Notes under the pieces: model-generated
Told to the model about the DNA's origin: nothing
Database searches by the model: none
The model's input: the letters and a program-made list of their open reading frames with translations, nothing else
Virus record (IMG/VR): IMGVR_UViG_3300020213_000131
Span: 1-20,785 of that record
Origin: a virus
Direction: 5' to 3' (one strand)
DNA: 20,785 nucleotides
Part shown: positions 15,339 to 20,785 of the stretch, piece by piece
How positions within the stretch are numbered: position 1 is the stretch's first letter
How the letters are laid out: every line of letters starts with the position of its first letter
Program-made: the position numbers and the translations under genes

Positions 15339-15865
15339 GGCTTCTTTTCGTAACGTCAAACCTCATCGGGGCTCGCTTTATTAGGTGGGGGCTCGGGACT
15401 GATTGCAGTCATTTTGCAGTCTGTTTCGATGAAGACAGCCTGGGGCGCGGGATTGTTTTTCATAGCTATGGGGTCGGGGCTCAGCTTGAGTGGCTCGGTC
15501 ATTTCCAAAAGAAAAACATTACTGTGCATTCTTTGGAGTTTGTAGCAAAGCTGACCTTGCAAGAAGAAGAGGGCATCTACAAATCTTTGCTCAGTGAATA
15601 CTACGGGGAGGGCTACGACTATAAGGCTCTCCTCTATTGGACATGGCGAGGGATCCTAAACAAGTTTTTCAAGGTTCCGTTGCCACCTAAAAATAGGTGG
15701 GCCGTGGACGGCTACCAGCTTTGTACGGGTCTTGCCAAAGGTGTCCAGGTCATTGCAGAGCTCGCCAAGACCAGTGGCATGGATCTCGAGATGGTGAAGC
15801 CGCACGACCTTTACCACCTGCTACTTGATAGCGGATTTTTCAAGATACCTAGGGTGAAAATATGA
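15335..15865 (+). CDS. Permuted papain-fold (NlpC/P60-like) cysteine enzyme candidate
   Basis: The 176-residue product starts in an ATGA overlap. Near the N-terminus, GTDCSHFAVCFDED has a histidine (H26) in a strand, followed by VFHSYGVGAQLEWLGHF. Near residue 130 is DGYQLCTGLAKGV with C130 at the start of a helix. A histidine first and a cysteine in a Y-x-x-C-(S/T)-x-L-(A/V) helix later is the layout of circularly permuted papain-like enzymes (YiiX/LRAT-type NlpC/P60 branch), which cut peptide or amide bonds, often in cell-wall or acyl substrates. There is no signal peptide. It could be a wall-degrading virion enzyme, a maturation enzyme or a host-modifying protein. Confidence 0.62.
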   Translation: MRLLFVTSNLIGARFIRWGLGTDCSHFAVCFDEDSLGRGIVFHSYGVGAQLEWLGHFQKKNITVHSLEFVAKLTLQEEEGIYKSLLSEYYGEGYDYKALLYWTWRGILNKFFKVPLPPKNRWAVDGYQLCTGLAKGVQVIAELAKTSGMDLEMVKPHDLYHLLLDSGFFKIPRVKI

Positions 15866-16107
15866 GCGACGAAGTGGAGATGACCCTGTTTCAGCAAGCG
15901 GGAAGCATCCTGGGAACAATCCGCGCATCATTAATGGACGGTCGGCTCCTGGCGACCGAGGAAATGGTTCAGGCAAGGGCTACGGTCTGCATGTCTTGTG
16001 ACAAGCTTCGCCAGAAGCATAACAAGTTCTCGTGTGTAACTTGTGGCTGTGGGTTTAAGCGCAAGATTTCAATTCACGGATCGGCTTGCCCCCTAGGCAA
16101 GTGGTGA
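15862..16107 (+). CDS. Six-cysteine zinc-binding small protein
   Basis: This 81-residue protein starts in an ATGA overlap with the cysteine-enzyme gene. The C-terminal half has cysteines at 43, 46, 58, 61, 63 and 76: CMSCDKL, then SCVTCGCGFKRKIS and ACPLGKW. Two CxxC pairs about 12 residues apart make a rubredoxin-knuckle-like zinc site likely. The first 40 residues are helical. Similar CxxC...CxxCGC...CPxxKW proteins occur as small uncharacterised phage genes in head modules; I know no proven function for them. Perfect coupling with the upstream gene suggests the two products work together. Confidence 0.75.
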   Translation: MSDEVEMTLFQQAGSILGTIRASLMDGRLLATEEMVQARATVCMSCDKLRQKHNKFSCVTCGCGFKRKISIHGSACPLGKW

Positions 16108-16153
16108 TCTTCCTTGTAAGGTAGTCCAAACCCCCTTTTGGTGAGGACAAAAA

Positions 16154-16447
16154 ATGCAATTAAAACTCGTTTCCGCAGCCCGTCCAGGGCAGACCGATAT
16201 GATCGTGCAAACTAAATTCGGGACCAGGGCCTTTGAACTTGGTAAAGTAGCGGATGTCCCCGATGAAGAAGGCCAAGCCATTCTTGCGAGCACGTTTGGT
16301 AAGTGCTACCAGAATGTTGTCGGCAAGCCAGTTGAACCTAAGCTTTCAGAAGAAGCCGTGGCTATAGAGGATGAACCTAAGCTTTCACCTGAAGAAGACG
16401 CGGCTAAAGAGGCCACCAAAATGGTTTCCAGGTACAAAAACAAGTAG
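16154..16447 (+). CDS. Small acidic hypothetical protein with internal repeat
   Basis: This 97-residue protein follows a GTGAGGAC ribosome site. Its first 50 residues look like a small beta fold (LKLVSAARPGQTDMIVQTKF), the rest is acidic and helical. EPKLS occurs twice in 13-residue spaced copies, from a 16-base direct repeat TGAACCTAAGCTTTCA at 16333-16348 and 16372-16387. It ends with a basic SRYKNK. It sits between the zinc protein and the head-tail connector, so it may be a minor head or connector-associated protein, but nothing shows it. Confidence 0.65.
   Translation: MQLKLVSAARPGQTDMIVQTKFGTRAFELGKVADVPDEEGQAILASTFGKCYQNVVGKPVEPKLSEEAVAIEDEPKLSPEEDAAKEATKMVSRYKNK
16333..16387 (+). repeat. 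39-bp-spaced in-frame direct repeat
   Basis: TGAACCTAAGCTTTCA occurs at 16333-16348 and 16372-16387, exactly 39 bp apart. Each copy encodes EPKLS in the acidic tail of the small protein. The identity of the 16 bases suggests a fairly recent duplication or gene-conversion event. Confidence 0.9.
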
Positions 16448-16456
16448 GGGTAGATT

Positions 16457-17089
16457 TTGCCAGTTACGATCAGCCCATACGCATTGACAACGTTAGCTTT
16501 GGCGAAGGAACATTTAGGTGTCCCTCCGCTGAATGTGACTTTTGATGACCTCATTACGAGACTCATAAATGAAGCCACGGGTAGGATTGAAACGTACTGC
16601 GACCGCAAGCTCAAGCAGAGAACGGGTATTACCGAGTATCAAGACGGGTTCGCCAACGACCGAATTCTCCTGGATCAATGGCCGGTGGCGTTCCCTTCTG
16701 AGCTCTGGATTGATTCTACGGGCTTGTTCACAGATACGGTCTACAAACTCGCGACGACTGCATACGCTCTGGATAAGTCTGCCAAGGGAGAGGGTGTCGG
16801 CGTGGCGCTCACAAGTCGGAGCTTCTTTCCAAGAGGCATGAAAAATATCAAGATCATCTATGACGGTGGGTATGCGACGGTGCCAGACGAGATCGAGGGG
16901 GCTTGCATATGGACGGTGCAGTTTCTCTATGAAATGCGTACAGAACGCACCATTGGGCTAGAGTCCAAAGGCAAAAACCAAGAGAATACGAGCTATAGGG
17001 AAGACCTCCCCAAGTATGTACTGTCCACTTTGGACTCCTACAAGCGCACAGAGTGGCCCACGGGGGACCGTCCTTTGTCCACGAGGTAG
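16457..17089 (+). CDS. Head-tail connector, gp6-like
   Basis: This 210-residue protein resembles the HK97 gp6-type adaptor that rings the portal and joins head to tail. Typical features are the N-terminal LALAKEHLGVP, then FDDLITRLINEATGRIETYC DRKL, the strand FPRGMKNIKIIYDGGYATVP, and a helix before the end (GACIWTVQFLYEMRTER). The start is TTG with AGGGG six bases upstream; no better ATG leaves the conserved first helix intact. It lies 9 bases after the preceding stop and four bases before the gp10-like gene, in the usual connector order. Confidence 0.87.
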   Translation: MPVTISPYALTTLALAKEHLGVPPLNVTFDDLITRLINEATGRIETYCDRKLKQRTGITEYQDGFANDRILLDQWPVAFPSELWIDSTGLFTDTVYKLATTAYALDKSAKGEGVGVALTSRSFFPRGMKNIKIIYDGGYATVPDEIEGACIWTVQFLYEMRTERTIGLESKGKNQENTSYREDLPKYVLSTLDSYKRTEWPTGDRPLSTR

Positions 17090-17092
17090 CCC

Positions 17093-17572
17093 TTGGCCAA
17101 GAGAATCCCACTCACCAACCTGTCAGACGAGCTCGAGGCGCGGATCTATAGACGCCTGCGGGCGAATGAGCCTAACTCGCCTAAAATGCGGGAAGCATTA
17201 TTACGCATAGGCTTTATGGTAGAAAACCAAGCTAAGTTGAACGTCAGACGCCAGGGGGTCATTGATACGGGCAGGCTTTTTAACTCGATACGCAGTATAT
17301 TCTATCAACGCGGTGACCATGTTGGGATCTCAGTAGGTGCTTTCGGGGTTCCCTATGCCTCGATGCACGAATTCGGTGGCATTTACACGGCTCGCCAGCG
17401 CCGGGCAATGTTTGCCTCGCTCCGTGAGCGGGGAAAAATTGGCAAAGGGGGCTCGGGGATAAACAAGGGGGTGCTTGTCGGTGACCGGCTGATAGCGCGG
17501 CCCTACCTAAGACCTGCTGTGCTAACACAACGTAATAGAATCCTAGACATTATAAGGGACCTTTACCGGTGA
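17093..17572 (+). CDS. HK97 gp10-like head-tail closure protein
   Basis: This 159-residue protein matches the HK97 gp10-like family. A helical N-terminus (MREALLRIGFMVENQAKLNV) is followed by VIDTGRLFNSI, the hallmark GVPYASMHEFGGIYTA and the closing ARPYLRPAV. The family acts at the joint between head and tail. TTG at 17093 is the start; GAGG lies six bases upstream, and the next reliable codons follow in phase. Its stop overlaps the next GTG (GTGA), showing translational coupling. Confidence 0.88.
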   Translation: MAKRIPLTNLSDELEARIYRRLRANEPNSPKMREALLRIGFMVENQAKLNVRRQGVIDTGRLFNSIRSIFYQRGDHVGISVGAFGVPYASMHEFGGIYTARQRRAMFASLRERGKIGKGGSGINKGVLVGDRLIARPYLRPAVLTQRNRILDIIRDLYR

Positions 17573-18003
17573 GTATCGAGTCAGACATTGTGGACAAGAT
17601 TGTGACTGTCGTGGCGGCTGTGCCCGGTATCAATTACATTTCCTTCGACAAAATTCGCCTAGCAACGGGTGACTTCCTAGCCCACGAGCTACCCGCTGTG
17701 CAGGTTTGGGACAATGGGCAGCTAATTGTGCATGAGAGGGGCCGAGTCCGTAAGGACTGGGCACTTTCGCTCGAACTGATTATGAAGTCAGAAGTAACAG
17801 GATCGGTTGACCAGAAGCTTCTGTTTGAACTACGCAGAACCATTGAGCAAGCTTTGTGGCTTGTGCCTAACTTAGGTATTCCTGGTGTGGTGCATCTGAT
17901 CTATACTGGTAACATCTCTGACTTACATTTATTAGAGCCGTTTTACATTGCTCGTATAGACTTCACTATACAGTATTACGATAGTCTCACGGGCTCGTGC
18001 TAA
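17569..18003 (+). CDS. Tail terminator/completion protein candidate
   Basis: This 144-residue product begins at GTG in a GTGA overlap. It is a small alpha/beta protein: IVDKIVTVVAAVPG, ELPAVQVWDNG, then DWALSLELIMKSEV with VDQKLLFELRRTIEQAL, and FYIARIDFTIQYYDS at the end. That layout is like minor tail protein U-type tail terminators, which cap the tail tube before joining to the head. Genes between gp10-like and tail tube are usually this protein, so position supports the call more than any single motif. Confidence 0.7.
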   Translation: MSIESDIVDKIVTVVAAVPGINYISFDKIRLATGDFLAHELPAVQVWDNGQLIVHERGRVRKDWALSLELIMKSEVTGSVDQKLLFELRRTIEQALWLVPNLGIPGVVHLIYTGNISDLHLLEPFYIARIDFTIQYYDSLTGSC

Positions 18004-18027
18004 AAATATCCAAGGAGGATCTCTGCA

Positions 18028-19263
18028 ATGTCGAAGAACTACGCCTCAATCTATAACTCCACTAACGATTCTATAGCACTTGAGCAGAAGATCTTTATTA
18101 AAGAAGAAACTGCCCGTGGAGTTTTAATTGCACCGACCGGCGCAGACTTCCTCTTCACGCTTAACGGCGCGAGTGTCAACTTCTCGCAGCCTATTGAGAG
18201 CAGCCCGCACAAATCGGGACGCCACCACACCTCAGTCATCAAACAAAAAACCACCACCAGCTGGGCACTGCCAACCTTCTTCAACATCAATAGCCTGCTT
18301 GGCGCGGCTGGTGTTGCTGAAATTGACCCTGCCATGCGCGTTCTTTGGAAGTCCCTGATGGGCAAAGAAGATACAAGTGGGGGCAGTCCTGTCTACACGG
18401 CTGGTACTCCTCCAGATATCACCTTCTCAATCTTTGAAAACGGTGACCTTTGGGCAAAGCAAGCTCCAGGGTGCTTTGTTGACTCGGGCAATGCCACCTT
18501 TCCAGGTGATGGCCAGTCCCAAGTCGAGTGGGCAGGCATGGCAAAGACTTCTTTGCTAGTCGGTATCTCTAAATCCATCACTGCTAACGCGGCGAACGTC
18601 GTGACTGTAGCCGCGACTGAAGGCACCCGCTTTCCAGTCGGCTCTTTGGTTATGATCGTGAAGGCTGACGGTGTTACGCGGGCAACCGACACACCTACCG
18701 GCTCCCCGCGCACCGTTGTGTCAGCTACCTCCACCACTGTCACTCTAAGCGGTGCAGTTTTAAGTGACTCTGATGGGTCAGCCACCCCTGTCTATCTGTG
18801 CTACTACGAGCCAACCACTGCGGTTGCGATCAACGATCCCCAAACTGGTCTGGTCGGATCCATCACCATCGCGGGCCTTTCGTCTGCTGATTGTGTTCGC
18901 TCTGCCTCGCTCAACATGGTGAACAACCACGAGCCACAAGACTTCTGCTTTGGCGAAGAAGGTCTTGGCGGTCGGCTTTTCACTCCAGGCGGGCGCTTCA
19001 CTGCTGAGCTTAGCCTTGAACTGAACCTGAACCACGAGCTTGTGGAGTTTCTGAACCGTCAGAAGGATTTCACTGGGGAAAACATCACCATTATCCTTGG
19101 CGCTGCTGCTGGTCGGCACGTTCAAGTGGTGGTGCCAAAAGTAATCTTCCCTGTGCCAGAAATTGCAGTGCCAGACACCGGCACAATCCCAGTGACCTTT
19201 ACTGGTAATGCTTATCAGACGGCGCTTGACGCTGCTGATGAAGTGACTGTATCGTTCCTCTAA
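18028..19263 (+). CDS. Major tail tube protein
   Basis: This 411-residue protein has an AAGGAGG site nine bases before ATG. Position just before the frameshifted chaperone pair, high expression signal and strand-rich sequence identify the tail tube protein. Conserved-looking parts are IKEETARGVLIAPTGADFLF near the start, EWAGMAKTSLLVG in the middle, and GGRFTAELSLELNLNHELV to IPVTFTGNAYQTALDAADEV at the end. Between about 185 and 260 is a segment SITANAANVVTVAATEGTRF onwards to LCYYEP that looks like an inserted surface-exposed beta domain. That makes it longer than many tube proteins. No sheath gene follows, supporting a non-contractile tail. Confidence 0.82.
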   Translation: MSKNYASIYNSTNDSIALEQKIFIKEETARGVLIAPTGADFLFTLNGASVNFSQPIESSPHKSGRHHTSVIKQKTTTSWALPTFFNINSLLGAAGVAEIDPAMRVLWKSLMGKEDTSGGSPVYTAGTPPDITFSIFENGDLWAKQAPGCFVDSGNATFPGDGQSQVEWAGMAKTSLLVGISKSITANAANVVTVAATEGTRFPVGSLVMIVKADGVTRATDTPTGSPRTVVSATSTTVTLSGAVLSDSDGSATPVYLCYYEPTTAVAINDPQTGLVGSITIAGLSSADCVRSASLNMVNNHEPQDFCFGEEGLGGRLFTPGGRFTAELSLELNLNHELVEFLNRQKDFTGENITIILGAAAGRHVQVVVPKVIFPVPEIAVPDTGTIPVTFTGNAYQTALDAADEVTVSFL

Positions 19264-19298
19264 TACATAGCACTACTGCTAGCACTTAGGGGGATTTC

Positions 19299-19745
19299 AT
19301 GGGGTTTATTCTAAGCATGGACACGGATAAAACCGTGTCGGTAATCGTGAGCAAAGATTCTTCAATCCGTGACGTTACGGAAGAAGTCTACGAGCAATAT
19401 TTAAAAGATCTCGACGAGTCAAAGCTCCCTATCCAGGGAGAGAGCACTCGTTTCATTCTCAGGAAAACCCTGCCGTACAAAGACACCAAGAAGGTGATGA
19501 ACAGCCAGGTATCCTTTGACGACGGCAAAGCTAGCGTGAATGTCAGCTACATCATGGATGAAGTACGCTGTGCATTAACGGGCATGGAAGGTCCAGGATC
19601 CGAGTCATTTAAGAAAGACAAGGACGGGTACGCTTCCATGGATGTCGTCAACGCGCTGTATAACAGCGGGGTGATGATGGATCTTTACAACGCGAGGCGA
19701 AATGCGGCGGGTGAAGGCACCGATAACGTACCAAAAAAAAGTTAG
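19299..19745 (+). CDS. Tail assembly chaperone, upstream (G-type) product
   Basis: This 148-residue protein follows an AGGGGGA site. It starts MGFILSMDTDKTVSVIVSKD and is alpha/beta in character, with VEEVYEQYL-like helices (TEEVYEQYLKDLDESKL). Its place between tail tube and tape measure is that of the lambda gpG-type chaperone, which coats the tape measure during tail assembly. The gene ends CCA AAA AAA AGT TAG, so its last codons overlap a slippery A-run. The abundant product would stop here; a minority is expected to continue in the -1 frame. Confidence 0.85.
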   Translation: MGFILSMDTDKTVSVIVSKDSSIRDVTEEVYEQYLKDLDESKLPIQGESTRFILRKTLPYKDTKKVMNSQVSFDDGKASVNVSYIMDEVRCALTGMEGPGSESFKKDKDGYASMDVVNALYNSGVMMDLYNARRNAAGEGTDNVPKKS

Positions 19746-20182
19746 AAGCCCTCCTGGAGCTTCACTTTACGGACCATGCGAAACTAGAGAAAAAGGGTAG
19801 GACGTTTGACTGCAAACGCTGCCCCGTAGCCACCCAAAAACTAAGGAGATGTCGCGAGGATAGGTGGGACTACACGGCGAAGGACAGTAATGTCTTTCCT
19901 ATCAGAATTAGCGAAGGAGGTGGTCTCTATGGTTTTTGCCCAGCTAAGTCGACATGGGACCAAGAGGCCATTAGTTTATTTGAGACGATGGTGGTAGCTG
20001 CGGAGCAAAAGGCAATGCTCGTTGAGGGGGGGATTGGAGATCAGCCATCGTGGTTTATTAGTATGCTTTCCTGGTTTGTCCCTGCTTACGACACGCAAAA
20101 ATTTGTGTCTCGGGCTAAAATGATTCTGGGGGATGCAGGCGACAGCAAGCAGCCTCTCAAAGCGCAGCAGGGGACAAAGTAA
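19299..20182 (+). CDS. Tail assembly chaperone frameshift fusion (GT-type)
   Basis: A -1 shift on A AAA AAA at 19733-19739 joins the first 147 codons to a second frame open from 19739 to TAA at 20180, giving 294 residues. I read every codon of the second part and found no stop. It starts KLEALLELHFTDHAKLEKKG and holds a cysteine group: FDCKRCP, RRCRED and YGFCPAK (four Cys), a likely zinc site. Then comes a helical EAISLFETMVVAAEQKAML and a hydrophobic FISMLSWFVPAY. The fused form would be the lambda gpGT-like minor product. A 240-base open stretch without its own good start supports this reading. Confidence 0.85.
19733..19763 (+). promoter_or_regulatory. Programmed -1 frameshift site with hairpin
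   Basis: The run A8 at 19733-19740 gives heptamer A AAA AAA in the X XXY YYZ form, in frame with CCA AAA AAA. The zero-frame stop is two codons later. Five bases on, GAAG at 19745-19748 and CTTC at 19760-19763, with CTC/GAG inside, can form an imperfect hairpin at suitable spacing. Confidence 0.8.
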
Positions 20183-20187
20183 ATCAA

Positions 20188-20785
20188 ATGGCAAAAGAAG
20201 ACATTTTAATAAATATCGACGTTGACTCTAAACCCGCCAAGCGTGGCGTCGATGATCTTAATAAAAGTCTTAGCGACAACGCCAAGCAAACTAAAATGAT
20301 TCAGCGCGAGCTTCAGCGCCTAGAAAAAGAATACAAGTCTATCGCTACGGCGGTAAATAAACTTCCCGATGATCAGATAAGCAAGCTCAGTAAAGAAGTT
20401 AAAAAGACAGAGCGAGCCACCAGTAGACTCCAAGATCAATTTGAGCGTACAGCGGGCAAGCTCGACCGGGTTCACGATAGGACGGTGGGGGCAACGCAGG
20501 CTTTCTCCGTTTTGTCGGCTGCAATGCTTGCCCTAGCCACGCTGGATCCTCTCATTAAGTTTTCTCAGCAAGTCACCAACGCCACGCAGGCGATTCTTTT
20601 ATTCAATAAAACTGTCATACCTGTCATTACGAGTACGGTTGAGAAAATCCGCCTTGGCTTTGCCAATATATCGACATCCTTGACGGGATTTAGACAAACC
20701 TTTGCCCTGATAGGACCCGCGATCAAAGAGCAAGTGCTCCTTCTCCAAGGCTTTCAGCTTGCGGCTGTGCGGACTTCCCTATTCA
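20188..20785 (+). CDS. Tape measure protein, partial (5' end)
   Basis: The frame opens at ATG 20188, five bases after the chaperone-fusion stop, and stays open for 199 codons to the window end. The product starts MAKEDILINIDVDSKPAKRG, the usual opening of phage tape measure proteins. A coiled-coil follows (MIQRELQRLEKEYKSIATA and KEVKKTERATSRLQDQFER), then hydrophobic stretches (FSVLSAAMLALATLDPLIKF). Tape measures set tail length and help DNA entry. No strong ribosome site is seen, so translation may depend on the upstream gene. The C-terminus is outside the window. Confidence 0.85.
   Translation, partial: MAKEDILINIDVDSKPAKRGVDDLNKSLSDNAKQTKMIQRELQRLEKEYKSIATAVNKLPDDQISKLSKEVKKTERATSRLQDQFERTAGKLDRVHDRTVGATQAFSVLSAAMLALATLDPLIKFSQQVTNATQAILLFNKTVIPVITSTVEKIRLGFANISTSLTGFRQTFALIGPAIKEQVLLLQGFQLAAVRTSLF

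Noticed and set aside
16126-16141. Small hairpin CCAAA/TTTGG before a start codon
   Set aside because: Only five pairs, three of them A-T; too weak to claim as a terminator or switch.
19988-20182. Independent 64-residue gene starting at ATG 19988
   Set aside because: It has no ribosome site and is the in-phase end of the -1 frame that is open from the slippery site; the fusion explains it better.

Overview
The window is an inner piece of the genome of a tailed, probably siphovirus-like bacteriophage or prophage (Caudoviricetes). It contains, in canonical order, small and large terminase, portal, prohead protease, HK97-fold capsid protein, head-tail connector, gp10-like closure protein, tail terminator-like protein, tail tube, frameshifted tail assembly chaperone and the start of a tape measure. 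No contractile sheath gene is seen. Strong purine-rich Shine-Dalgarno sites, 4-base ATGA/GTGA overlaps and GTG/TTG starts indicate a bacterial host. Nothing identifies the host genus, and no integrase, tRNA, IS element or CRISPR array was found.

Left end (1-1986, minus strand): a tightly coupled early operon. In transcription order it has a possible 29-residue hydrophobic ORF, a 51-residue two-helix membrane protein started by GTG, an SNF2-type helicase, a 61-residue protein, and an ORF running off the left edge. Overlapping stop and start codons link the members. Positions 1987-2061 separate this operon from the rightward genes and hold a near-perfect repeat.

Replication and regulation (2062-5143, plus strand): a 792-residue primase-helicase is followed by a very AT-rich, palindrome-bearing intergenic stretch. 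Next come a ribbon-helix-helix DNA-binding protein and an unrecognised small protein whose N-terminus is a threefold 12-bp tandem repeat.

Packaging and head (5218-12244): terminase small-like and large subunits, a portal fused to a MuF-like minor head domain, an S78 prohead protease with a long scaffold-like tail, and the major capsid protein. A rho-independent terminator follows the capsid gene.

Accessory head block (12319-16447): four beta-rich proteins of unknown role, one with a secretion-type signal peptide. Then come a permuted papain-fold cysteine-enzyme candidate, a six-cysteine zinc-binding protein and a small acidic protein.

Connector and tail (16457-20785): gp6-like connector, gp10-like protein, tail terminator candidate, tail tube, a chaperone pair joined by a -1 frameshift at an A8 run, and the 5' part of the tape measure gene. 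The most useful additions from direct reading are the frameshift product with its cysteine cluster, the overlapped small membrane protein, and the hairpin inside the signal-peptide coding region.
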